Source of the DNA: a virus
Virus record (IMG/VR): IMGVR_UViG_3300042564_001950
Span: 1-39,348 of that record
Length of the DNA stretch: 39,348 nt
Direction: 5' to 3' (one strand)
In this document: in pieces, positions 28,485 through 36,058 of the stretch
How the letters are laid out: each line of letters begins with the position of its first letter
How positions within the stretch are numbered: the stretch's first letter is position 1
Program-made: the position numbers and the translations under genes
The notes under the pieces: generated by a model
Told to the model about the DNA's origin: nothing
Databases searched by the model: none
Seen by the model: the letters and a program-made list of their open reading frames with translations, nothing else

Positions 28485-28694
28485 ATGACAAGAATTAAAC
28501 TAACTGATACTACAAAGTATGAACGTGATGGTCATTCGAAGGCAATACTTTCGAATGACCTGCCTGCTCTAAAGGCATATAAGTCTCGTAAACAACATAT
28601 GAAGCAAATTGAATCATATGGAGACGATATAAATAATCTTAAGAATGAAATGATTGAGATTAAAAACTTACTAACACAAATACTACAGAAATAA
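28485..28694 (+). CDS. Small hypothetical protein with C-terminal coiled coil, 69 aa
   Basis: It begins MTRIKLTDTTKYERDG and ends in a heptad-like helix (YGDDINNLKNEMIEIKNLLTQILQK). I take the ATG at 28485, one base after the stop of the giant protein, rather than an upstream in-frame codon inside that gene. Size and coiled coil suggest a small virion linker or fibre-associated protein, but I recognise no family. Confidence 0.6.
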   Translation: MTRIKLTDTTKYERDGHSKAILSNDLPALKAYKSRKQHMKQIESYGDDINNLKNEMIEIKNLLTQILQK

Positions 28695-28705
28695 GGATAT
28701 AAAGC

Positions 28706-29188
28706 ATGAGCACACTTACCCTTAGATCTGTAAAGGGGACTCCGCTGACGAATACTGAAGTTGATACTAACTTCAGCAATTTGGATAATGATAAGTATGA
28801 GTCTGGATCAAGTCCTTCCTTTGCAGATTTAGCACTTACTGGGAGTCTAACTAAATCGGTTGCAGGCACAGTTGCAGCAGCGGGAACTACCCAAGGTACT
28901 GCAACTGCGCTGACAAAAACTCTCAACATGATCACAACAGCAACAGCAAATCAGGGTGTAAAACTTCCTACTGCTGCTGCAGGTTTGACCATCAAGGTTA
29001 TTAATACTACAGCAGTTACCATTGTTGTGTATCCAGATACTTCAGATGTTATTGACGGTGGAACTGTCAATGTTGGTGTCAATTTGTCACCATATTCGTC
29101 TGTTGAATTTGTTGCACAAGATGCTGTAGATTGGTATCGCGTAACAAGTTTAATTGTATATGACTCGAGTGGTAACAGGTTAAACTAA
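28706..29188 (+). CDS. Short fibre/structural protein with a phage fibre-anchor N-terminus, 160 aa
   Basis: The N-terminus STLTLRSVKGTPLTNTEVDTNFSNLDNDK is a motif I know from the start of many marine phage tail fibre or structural proteins (GTPLTNTEVD-NF-NL). The rest is a compact Thr/Val/Ala-rich beta domain with VKLPTAAAGLTIKVINTTAVTIVVYPDTSDVI, and it ends AVDWYRVTSLIVYDSSG, similar to small beta-sandwich tips. An AAGGA ribosome site precedes the ATG by about 10 nt. It is the first of three consecutive fibre-like genes. Confidence 0.65.
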   Translation: MSTLTLRSVKGTPLTNTEVDTNFSNLDNDKYESGSSPSFADLALTGSLTKSVAGTVAAAGTTQGTATALTKTLNMITTATANQGVKLPTAAAGLTIKVINTTAVTIVVYPDTSDVIDGGTVNVGVNLSPYSSVEFVAQDAVDWYRVTSLIVYDSSGNRLN

Positions 29189-29189
29189 A

Positions 29190-31889
29190 ATGAATCCTCT
29201 AAAGGTCAAGGCAACAGGGTCCCCAATCACTTCTGCAAACATCAGCGGGTTGCAGACCATGACCGATGCAGAGGTAAAAAATTATATTGCCAATGTTATC
29301 ACAGAAAAATTTGCTGCAGTAACAGATGGTACTGGTACTGCTGAAATAAACATCACGACAAATAACTCAGGCGCAGGAACGTCGATCGGTACGTTTGTCG
29401 ATACGACAAGAAACGAATCTATCGGAACGCATCCTGCTACTGGTGCTACTTCCACTACAACATATTATGTGAAGCAGGTTACTGCTGCGGCGACTGAAAA
29501 CATTACCAACAGACCATTAGCATGGGATTCTCGTCTGGAAGAAATGACAGACGGTGATATTGATGACACGATGGATCTCTGCGTTGAGGCGATGGTCGCA
29601 GAATCGTCGTATACTGCAGGTCAATACAAACTACAAGCAACTGCTCCATCAGGTGGAACTTGGGTCGCAAGATACACACTAACAGATACAGCGCAAGGTG
29701 GAAACACTGTAACATATCTGTGGCAGAAAACAGTCGCATCTTCAGCACCAACAGTAGATTACACACCACTAAGAATATTTAATGGTGGTAACTGCAAGCA
29801 GATGACCGAAGCAGAAATTGAACAGATGCTTCCTGTCTTCAGAAATAGAATTATTGAAACTGGTATCGGAACATATAAAATCCAAACGGATGCGCCCACT
29901 AGTGGCGGCACTTGGATTCAAACAGGCAACACATTCACTGATACTCGTGAACAAGTTTCACCACAAAACTATGTAGGAAACTTCAGCGGCAATTACACTG
30001 GTTTCTTTTCTGGTACCTTTTTAGGTACAGGAAATTTCGAGGGTTCTAGAAACTATCAGGGTAACTATTCAGGAACCTATGGCGGAATTGTAAATTATTC
30101 TGGTTCAAGAACCTATAGTAGATTCTTACCTGATGGTTACATGGGTTTTGCTACTTTCTCAAATAACTTTGCTGGATCTAGAACCTATAGTAGATTCTTA
30201 CCTGATGGTTACATGGGTTTTGCTACTTTCTCAAATAACTTTGCTGGATCCAGAGTCTATTCTGGTAACTATGCTGGTAGTGGAAACTTCACAGGTAACT
30301 ATGAAGGATCAAGAACTTACTCTGGTAATTATCTGGGTAACTTTACAGGTAACTATCTAGGAACATACACTGGAAACTTCTCTGGTTCTAGAACTTACTC
30401 TGGTAATTATCTTGGTAACTTTACAGGTAACTATCTAGGAACATACACTGGAAACTTCTCTGGATCTAGAACTTACTCTGGTAACTACCTAGGATATTTC
30501 ACTGGAACCTATGGTGGAACATATACACAGAACTTCTCTGGATCTAGAGTATATTCCGGCAATTATCTGGGTAGTTTTACAGGTAACTATGAAGGAACAT
30601 ACAGCAGAAACTTCTCTGGTTCTAGAACCTATTCTGGCAACTATGCTCAAGGATTCAGCGGAAACTACTTAGGAACATACACTGGATTTTTCTCTGGTTC
30701 TAGAACTTACTCTGGTAACTACCTTGGTTCTAGAACCTATTCTGGTAACTATGTTGGACCTCCAGGTCCACCATATACTGGATTCTTTACGGCAGAACCA
30801 TATGCCGGAACCTATGCTGGAACTGCGCAATACGCTGGTACACCATACTCAGAAATCAACTACCTTTACGAATTTGGTCCAATAGAAACAACAATTGAGT
30901 GGGTCACGCCGTACTTTTTGGGTCCAGCAAATTACACTGGATACTATACAGCAGGTAACTATGTGGGTGGTGGCGGTGGTGGACCTGGACCTGGAGGAGG
31001 ACCTGGACCAAGATTCATCCCTGCATTTTACAGTAGCAATTTCAGTGCACCAGGAGAAAACTTCGCTGGTTCTAGAGTCTACAGTGGTGCGTATGCTGGT
31101 TCTAGGGTCTACAGTGGTGCTTATGCCCAAGGGTTCAGCGGTAACTACCAAGGAACATACACTGGATTTTTCTCTGGTTCTAGAGTCTATTCTGGCAATT
31201 ATCTAGGAAACTTCAGCGGTAATTATGATGGAACATACAGCAGAAACTTCTCTGGTTCTAGAACCTATTCTGGTACCTACCTAGGATATTTCAGCGGCAA
31301 CTATGATGGCGCATATACGCAGAACTTCTCTGGGTCTAGACAATATTCCGGCAATTACACAGATAATTTCTCTGGTAACTATGAAGGAACATACAGCAGA
31401 AACTTCTCTGGTTCTAGAACCTATTCTGGTAATTACACAGATAATTTCTCTGGTAACTATGAAGGAACATACAGCAGAAACTTCTCTGGATCTAGAGTAT
31501 ATTCTGGCAACTATGAAGGAACTTATGGTGACGGTGGATTTTATGCTGGTTCTAGAACCTATTCTGGCAACTACCTAGGATTCTTCTCTGGTGTCGCTCC
31601 ATATGCTGGTTCTAGACAATATTCTGGCAACTACCTAGGATTCTTCTCTGGTCTTGCGCCATATGCTGGTTCAAGAAACTACCAAGGCGAGTATGCTGGT
31701 GGCGGAACCTTTAGTGGTAACTACAGTGGATCTAGAAATTATGCAGGTATATATAATGGACCAGCAAATTATTCAGGCAATTATTCCAGAGGATTCTCAG
31801 GAAATTATGGCGGAACTTTTTCTGGTGCAACAATACAGGCGTCTAAAGAAACAGTCTCGACTGTTAAATTGTGGTTAAGGACAGCATAA
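29190..31889 (+). CDS. Fibre-like protein with aromatic-x-Gly-x tetrapeptide repeats (899 aa), paralogue A
   Basis: Residues 1-258 are a folded N-terminal region shared with the next gene. It contains MTDAEVKNYIAN, GTAEINITTN, THPATGA and two related GQYKLQATAPSGGTW / GTYKIQTDAPTSGGTW elements. Residues about 260-880 are almost entirely tetrapeptides [Y/F]-x-G-x, e.g. YSGN YLGN FTGN YLGT YTGN FSGS, with a regular RT/RV/RQ dipeptide before the next YSGN, making a 26-residue super-repeat. A Pro/Gly-rich insert (about 519-625) with GGGGGGPGPGGGPGP interrupts it. The C-terminus ends SKETVSTVKLWLRTA, matching paralogue B, so these ends may be trimerisation or capping elements. Proposed role: tail fibre or adhesin, by position after baseplate genes and by repeat architecture. 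I do not recognise a characterised homologue. Confidence 0.7.
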   Translation: MNPLKVKATGSPITSANISGLQTMTDAEVKNYIANVITEKFAAVTDGTGTAEINITTNNSGAGTSIGTFVDTTRNESIGTHPATGATSTTTYYVKQVTAAATENITNRPLAWDSRLEEMTDGDIDDTMDLCVEAMVAESSYTAGQYKLQATAPSGGTWVARYTLTDTAQGGNTVTYLWQKTVASSAPTVDYTPLRIFNGGNCKQMTEAEIEQMLPVFRNRIIETGIGTYKIQTDAPTSGGTWIQTGNTFTDTREQVSPQNYVGNFSGNYTGFFSGTFLGTGNFEGSRNYQGNYSGTYGGIVNYSGSRTYSRFLPDGYMGFATFSNNFAGSRTYSRFLPDGYMGFATFSNNFAGSRVYSGNYAGSGNFTGNYEGSRTYSGNYLGNFTGNYLGTYTGNFSGSRTYSGNYLGNFTGNYLGTYTGNFSGSRTYSGNYLGYFTGTYGGTYTQNFSGSRVYSGNYLGSFTGNYEGTYSRNFSGSRTYSGNYAQGFSGNYLGTYTGFFSGSRTYSGNYLGSRTYSGNYVGPPGPPYTGFFTAEPYAGTYAGTAQYAGTPYSEINYLYEFGPIETTIEWVTPYFLGPANYTGYYTAGNYVGGGGGGPGPGGGPGPRFIPAFYSSNFSAPGENFAGSRVYSGAYAGSRVYSGAYAQGFSGNYQGTYTGFFSGSRVYSGNYLGNFSGNYDGTYSRNFSGSRTYSGTYLGYFSGNYDGAYTQNFSGSRQYSGNYTDNFSGNYEGTYSRNFSGSRTYSGNYTDNFSGNYEGTYSRNFSGSRVYSGNYEGTYGDGGFYAGSRTYSGNYLGFFSGVAPYAGSRQYSGNYLGFFSGLAPYAGSRNYQGEYAGGGTFSGNYSGSRNYAGIYNGPANYSGNYSRGFSGNYGGTFSGATIQASKETVSTVKLWLRTA
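30108..30251 (+). repeat. Tandem 72-bp near-perfect duplication in paralogue A
   Basis: 30108-30179 and 30180-30251 differ at one base (last position, T versus C). Each encodes RTYSRFLPDGYMGFATFSNN plus FAGS, a 24-residue unit distinct from the standard tetrapeptides. Confidence 0.9.
30312..30467 (+). repeat. Tandem 78-bp super-repeat pair in paralogue A (first)
   Basis: 30312-30389 and 30390-30467 are nearly identical. Each encodes RTYSGNYLGNFTGNYLGTYT followed by GNFSGS (26 residues: six tetrads plus Arg-Thr). Confidence 0.9.
31338..31493 (+). repeat. Tandem 78-bp super-repeat pair in paralogue A (second)
   Basis: 31338-31415 and 31416-31493 encode R(Q/T)YSGNYTDNFSGNYEGTYS followed by RNFSGS. 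The period matches the pair at 30312 but the tetrads differ, showing independent expansion of the same 26-residue unit. Confidence 0.9.
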
Positions 31890-31892
31890 AAA

Positions 31893-34148
31893 ATGGTCTT
31901 GAGAAATAAATCTTCGGCGACGCCAGTTTCTGCAGCAAACTGGCAGGGTCTTCAACAGATGTCTGTTGCCGAGGTAAAAAACTATATTGCGCAAACTCTT
32001 ACTGTTTCATTTGGTGCAAACTCAGATGGTACTGGTACTGCTGAAATTAACATTACCACAAACGGCAGCGGGTCTGGGACTACAATCGGAACATTCGCTG
32101 ATACTGATCGCCAAGAAGCAACTGGAACACACCCAGCAACTGGTGCTGTTGACACTGTCACATATACTGCCAAACAGGTTACTGCAGTTGCTACGGAAAG
32201 TATTACCAATCGTCCTCTAAAATATGACGACGGCATCAAAGAACTAACAGATGCTCAGATTGATACTGAGATTCTGGACTATGCTATTAATGCGATGGTC
32301 TCCGAAACAACTTATACTGCGGGCCAGTATAGACTGCAACCTACTGCACCATCAGGCGGCACATGGGTTTCGCGTTATACTTTAACAGATGTTGCCAATG
32401 GCGGCAACACAGTAACATACCTGTGGCAGAAAACTGCTGCGACTACTCTTTCAGACTCCAATCTAAAACCGCTGAAACTTATTGATACCAAAGATGTCAA
32501 AGAAATGTCATCTTCGGAAATCCTACAGATGCTTCCAAATTTCAGAAACAGAATTGTTGATAGTGGCGTAGGATTGTATAAGGTCCAATCATCTGCTCCT
32601 GTTTCTGGTGGAACATGGGTCGAATTGGGTGATCAGTTTGCAGATACTCGCGAACAAGTATCGCCCCAAAACTATGTTGGTAACTTTGCTGGTAACTATG
32701 TAGGCAACTTCTCGGGGTCGAGAAACTTTTCTGCTAACTATGCTGGCACATATTCTGGTTCATTCGCAAACACTTTCAGCGGCGGATATGTAGGTCCAGC
32801 AAACTATGCGGGAACATATGCAGGAAGTTTTGCAAATAACTTTAGTGGTGGATACGTTGGTCCACAGAACTATTCTGGAAATTATGCAGGCAACTTCTCT
32901 GGAAATTACGCAGGTGGATATGTTGGAACTGCTGGGTATTCTGGCAACTATACCAGAAACTTTAGCGGAACATACACTGGATTTTTCTCTGGATCTAGAA
33001 CCTATTCTGGTAACTATGCTGCAAACTTTAGTGGCAACTACCTAGGAACTTATTCTGGTTCCAGAACCTATTCCGGTAATTATCTTGGCAGTTTCAGCGG
33101 CAACTATCTAGGAACATATGCTGGTTCGAGAAACTATGCTGGCAACTATCTGGGCAACTTCTCGGGTAACTATCTAGGATATTACGCTGGTTCGAGAAAC
33201 TATGCTGGCAACTACCAAGGTAACTACCTCGGAACTTACGCGAGCAACTTCTCGGGTAACTATCTCGGCAGTTTCAGCGGTAACTACGCAGGAACTTACG
33301 CGAGCAACTTCACTGGTAACTACCTCGGCAGTTTCAGCGGCAACTATCTAGGATATTACGTTCCATTCTTTGGTGGGTTCGCTGGACCAGCATACGCTGG
33401 CAACTATCTCGGAACTTATAACAGAAACTTCAGTGGAACATACCTAGGAAACTTCACTGGCAACTATCTCGGAACATATTCCAGAAACTTCAGTGGAACA
33501 TACCTAGGAAACTTCAGCGGTAACTATCTCGGAACTTACAGTGGTTCTAGAAATTTTGCTGCTAGTTATGCAGGTAACTACCTAGGAACATATTCGAGAA
33601 ACTTCTCTGGTTCTAGAAACTATGCTGGTAACTACGCAGGAAACTATCTTGGAACATATTCGCAGAACTTCTCTGGTTCTAGAAACTATGCTGGTAACTA
33701 CCAAGGTAACTACCTCGGAACGTATACTGGATACTTCTCTGGTTCGAGAAACTATGCAGCAAACTATGCTGGAAATTTCACAGGTAACTATCTAGGATAC
33801 TTCACAGGAAACTATGTTGGACCTGCAACATATACTGGATTCTACTCAGGAACATATACTGGTTACTTCTCTGGCAATTATGCAGGCACTGCAACGTTTA
33901 CAGGCAACTATACTGGATTCTTCACAGGTAACTACACTGGGTTCTACACAGGCACTGCAACATACACAGGCAACTATACTGGATTCTTCACAGGTAACTA
34001 CACTGGGTTCTATGCTGGTTCTAGAAATTATACTGGCAATTATGCTGGCACTTTCAGTGGAACATACTCAAACACCTTCGTTGGTGCAACAGTGATTGCA
34101 ACTAAAGAAACTGTATCGACGATAAAACTTTGGGTTCGCACAGCATAA
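31893..34148 (+). CDS. Fibre-like protein with aromatic-x-Gly-x tetrapeptide repeats (751 aa), paralogue B
   Basis: A tandem paralogue of the preceding gene. The N-terminal 258 residues align almost throughout (MSVAEVKNYIAQ, GTAEINITTN, THPATGA, GQYRLQPTAPSGGTW, NTVTYLWQKT), and the C-terminal 20 residues (TKETVSTIKLWVRTA) match as well. The repeat region (about residues 259-730) is again [Y/F]-x-G-x tetrads, but with its own composition: more YAGN, YLGT, SRNF and SRNYAGN, few RT dipeptides, and no Pro/Gly insert. A local 66-bp duplication lies near the end (33900 onward). The ends are under more constraint than the repeats, as expected for a fibre whose shaft evolves by unit gain and loss. 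There are 3 nt between the two genes. Confidence 0.7.
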   Translation: MVLRNKSSATPVSAANWQGLQQMSVAEVKNYIAQTLTVSFGANSDGTGTAEINITTNGSGSGTTIGTFADTDRQEATGTHPATGAVDTVTYTAKQVTAVATESITNRPLKYDDGIKELTDAQIDTEILDYAINAMVSETTYTAGQYRLQPTAPSGGTWVSRYTLTDVANGGNTVTYLWQKTAATTLSDSNLKPLKLIDTKDVKEMSSSEILQMLPNFRNRIVDSGVGLYKVQSSAPVSGGTWVELGDQFADTREQVSPQNYVGNFAGNYVGNFSGSRNFSANYAGTYSGSFANTFSGGYVGPANYAGTYAGSFANNFSGGYVGPQNYSGNYAGNFSGNYAGGYVGTAGYSGNYTRNFSGTYTGFFSGSRTYSGNYAANFSGNYLGTYSGSRTYSGNYLGSFSGNYLGTYAGSRNYAGNYLGNFSGNYLGYYAGSRNYAGNYQGNYLGTYASNFSGNYLGSFSGNYAGTYASNFTGNYLGSFSGNYLGYYVPFFGGFAGPAYAGNYLGTYNRNFSGTYLGNFTGNYLGTYSRNFSGTYLGNFSGNYLGTYSGSRNFAASYAGNYLGTYSRNFSGSRNYAGNYAGNYLGTYSQNFSGSRNYAGNYQGNYLGTYTGYFSGSRNYAANYAGNFTGNYLGYFTGNYVGPATYTGFYSGTYTGYFSGNYAGTATFTGNYTGFFTGNYTGFYTGTATYTGNYTGFFTGNYTGFYAGSRNYTGNYAGTFSGTYSNTFVGATVIATKETVSTIKLWVRTA
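33900..34010 (+). repeat. 66-bp tandem duplication in paralogue B
   Basis: A 66-bp unit starting at 33900 (TGNYTGFFTGNYTGFYTGTA plus TY) recurs from 33966 and stays almost identical for about 45 bp before diverging to the YAGSRNY ending. Confidence 0.8.
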
Positions 34149-34154
34149 AAACCC

Positions 34155-34187
34155 TTGACTTTTGAGTCAAAATCGCGTATATATAAT
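34155..34187 (+). promoter_or_regulatory. Sigma70-like promoter with overlapping palindrome
   Basis: TTGACT (34155-34160) is followed after 17 nt by TATATA (34178-34183), which runs into TATAAT (34182-34187). The -35 box is one arm of a palindrome TTGACT-TTTG-AGTCAA (34155-34170), a possible repressor or activator site. This is the largest gap on the plus strand after 5594 and precedes a gene with a good GGAG ribosome site (34208-34211 region), consistent with a new transcription unit of early or middle type. Confidence 0.5.
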
Positions 34188-34218
34188 ATTGAGAAAATAT
34201 TTTTTAATGGAGATTTGA

Positions 34219-34674
34219 ATGACTACCACACGCACTATTGAAAATCCTTATTGGGCGAACAAAGAAAAACAACATGTTATCGCAGAGTTCGTTTATCCTG
34301 ATACGGGTAAACGAGCAACTGCGTCGATCATGAACGACGGAACTAATCGTGACTTTGATGAATTGATGAAAAAGTTTAGTGTCGAACAGATCGATGCGAA
34401 TACCAAGAAACGGTTTGATGACCGCAACCAACATATCAAACATAACATTGAACGCCAGAAAGTTGATAAGACACGTATGCAGCAAGAGCAACTGTTCGCT
34501 GCTAAACTGGATGCGTTCGAGATCGACTTGATCAAGACCTCGAAGAATCGCGAGTTGAAATCTAAGATTCGTAAAGCAAAGAACATTATGGAAGTTACTG
34601 CTTATACCGTTATCCTTCTGCAGTTAGAAGAAGCAAATACTGCTATTGTGAAAGAAACAGTTGATGCAGAATAA
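34219..34674 (+). CDS. Conserved hypothetical protein, 151 aa
   Basis: It begins MTTTRTIENPYWANKEKQHVIAEFVYPDTGKRATA, a short beta-like head, and continues as a highly charged helical segment (KKRFDDRNQHIKHNIERQKVDKTRMQQEQ) likely to be coiled coil. I recall similar IENPYW-starting proteins next to fibre genes in marine T4-like phages, without known function. It has a good GGAG ribosome site and its own promoter-like region. Its 3' end overlaps the start of the next gene by 11 nt, so the two are probably coupled. Confidence 0.6.
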   Translation: MTTTRTIENPYWANKEKQHVIAEFVYPDTGKRATASIMNDGTNRDFDELMKKFSVEQIDANTKKRFDDRNQHIKHNIERQKVDKTRMQQEQLFAAKLDAFEIDLIKTSKNRELKSKIRKAKNIMEVTAYTVILLQLEEANTAIVKETVDAE

Positions 34675-35359
34675 TGGGTTTCTTTATGTCGCGTCAGTAA
34701 GAAAAGGTTACTATAGAGCAGCGAGAAATTCTGCTATGTCTCTGCGTGACTACTATCCTGACGCAAAAATAACATTCTTCACACATGAGGAATGGGTTCA
34801 ACCAGATGATTATGAAATTTTTGATACTGTAATTACTGAGAACGTACCACGAGACAAGCGAGCAAAACTGTGGGCGCTTGATCAGACACCATATGATTTA
34901 ACTGTTTACATGGATTGTGATACAGAAGTTGAACATGAAGACATATCTAAAATCTTTGATCAGATTCCCGAAGATGTAGATGTGCTATTCACTGCCAACA
35001 GACCGTATAACGCAAAAATCACCAAACTGTCAGAAACTGAAGAGATGACTGAGCATTGTGGATTGTTTATTTACAGGAACAACGAACAAACATTGAAACT
35101 TATGCGTGCTTGGTATGATGAGTATTGGGAACAGAATAAACCAGGATGGGATCGCAAGCATTATCCCGAAGAAGCACTGCAGTGGGATACGTTTACGATG
35201 TGGAGATTACTAAATCTATTTGACTTTGGCGTCAAAACTGGCAGATTTCCTGCCCCTGATGCTAGATGGAACTTTGTTTCCGGATACACAGAAGATGAAT
35301 TACAGGGGCAACCAGTGGTAATTTATCACTACACCATTCCGCAATCATTTCTAAGTTAA
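34664..35359 (+). CDS. GT-A-type glycosyltransferase-like protein, 231 aa
   Basis: The N-terminus GFLYVASVRKGYYRAARNSAMSLRDYYPDAKITFFTHEEW is the Rossmann-like nucleotide-sugar binding start of GT-A enzymes. YMDCDTEVE supplies the D84-x-D86 metal/nucleotide-sugar motif. HCGLFIYRNNEQTLKLMRAWYDEYW and EALQWDTFTMW match the acceptor-side helices of this class (an invariant-like gly-side segment and an aspartate-rich loop). ATG at 34664 overlaps the preceding gene; a TTG one codon upstream is the only alternative. The donor and acceptor are unknown. It is not closely similar in its N-terminus to the KWGxKY paralogues on the opposite strand. Confidence 0.65.
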   Translation: MQNNGFLYVASVRKGYYRAARNSAMSLRDYYPDAKITFFTHEEWVQPDDYEIFDTVITENVPRDKRAKLWALDQTPYDLTVYMDCDTEVEHEDISKIFDQIPEDVDVLFTANRPYNAKITKLSETEEMTEHCGLFIYRNNEQTLKLMRAWYDEYWEQNKPGWDRKHYPEEALQWDTFTMWRLLNLFDFGVKTGRFPAPDARWNFVSGYTEDELQGQPVVIYHYTIPQSFLS

Positions 35360-35370
35360 ACAGGACACGC

Positions 35371-36048
35371 ATGCTACAATTTACAAATTCAGTTTCTAAA
35401 GAACTAAGTGACATTCTAGAACCATTTACTAAATGGTTTTTTGAGCAAAATGATCAACATCTTGTTCTTGGTCCACAAGAAATGCAGGAAAAACGTCGAG
35501 GTGGATTGAATGTTGACACTGCTACTGACGAGAAATATCTAAACCACATTGTCGGTAAGGGCGAAAACCACGTTGGGTTTCCTGATGTTGCGTGGTGCAC
35601 TGACATGTCAACAGCACATGGTCAACCATGGTTCCCTTCTGAATATGGCAGAAGGCAACAAGAAACTAATAAAGAGTTGATCAGTTATCTTGGTGCGAGA
35701 AACAATGCGGTGTTTACTTACTATCCAGAAAATGGTTTCATGGGATGGCATACTAACTGGAATGCATCAGGATATAATATTCTAATTACATATAACTCTG
35801 AAGAAAATGGTGGATACTTCCGCTACCTAGATCCAGTAACGAAAGAAATTGTTACTATGATTGATCCAAAAGGATGGTCATGTAAGGTTGGGCATTTTGG
35901 CGATCGCAGTGATCCGAATAAAATTGTGTACCACTGTTGTGGTAACTCTGCTAAGAGATTGACTTTAGGATATGTTGTACCGCATCTTGAAATTTGGCGA
36001 TCGATGATTGAAGATATTAGTGGTGAGGATGCTTCTCATTTTGCATGA
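35371..36048 (+). CDS. 2OG-Fe(II) oxygenase-like protein with variant iron motif, 225 aa
   Basis: The core reads GWHTNWNASGYNILITYN, then GGYFRYLDP, DPKGWSCKVGHFGD, and VYHCCGNSAKRLTLGYVV. The double-stranded beta-helix dioxygenase pattern is H-x-D...H...R: here H127-T-N129, H188 and R196 (eight residues after the His, the expected 2-oxoglutarate-binding position). Asn replaces the usual iron-binding Asp, so either another carboxylate serves or the chemistry is altered. Such oxygenases hydroxylate proteins, nucleotides or small molecules; the substrate is unknown. Placement between a glycosyltransferase gene and a convergent methyltransferase/glycosyltransferase operon suggests a modification pathway. 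Confidence 0.5.
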   Translation: MLQFTNSVSKELSDILEPFTKWFFEQNDQHLVLGPQEMQEKRRGGLNVDTATDEKYLNHIVGKGENHVGFPDVAWCTDMSTAHGQPWFPSEYGRRQQETNKELISYLGARNNAVFTYYPENGFMGWHTNWNASGYNILITYNSEENGGYFRYLDPVTKEIVTMIDPKGWSCKVGHFGDRSDPNKIVYHCCGNSAKRLTLGYVVPHLEIWRSMIEDISGEDASHFA

Positions 36049-36058
36049 TCATATTATG

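Noticed and set aside
30133-34095. Plus-strand frames in other registers within the fibre repeats (Leu/Thr/Glu-rich)
   Set aside because: They arise because the repeat unit length is a multiple of three, so shifted frames also stay open; there are no start signals and the aromatic-glycine frame is supported by conserved ends.
34155-34170. Inverted repeat after the second fibre gene as a terminator
   Set aside because: The stem is only 6 bp, AT-rich, and not followed by a T-run; it fits an operator or -35 element better.
36042-36058. Weak GCAT/ATGC inverted repeat between convergent genes as a terminator
   Set aside because: A four-base stem with a long loop and no T-run; too weak to call.
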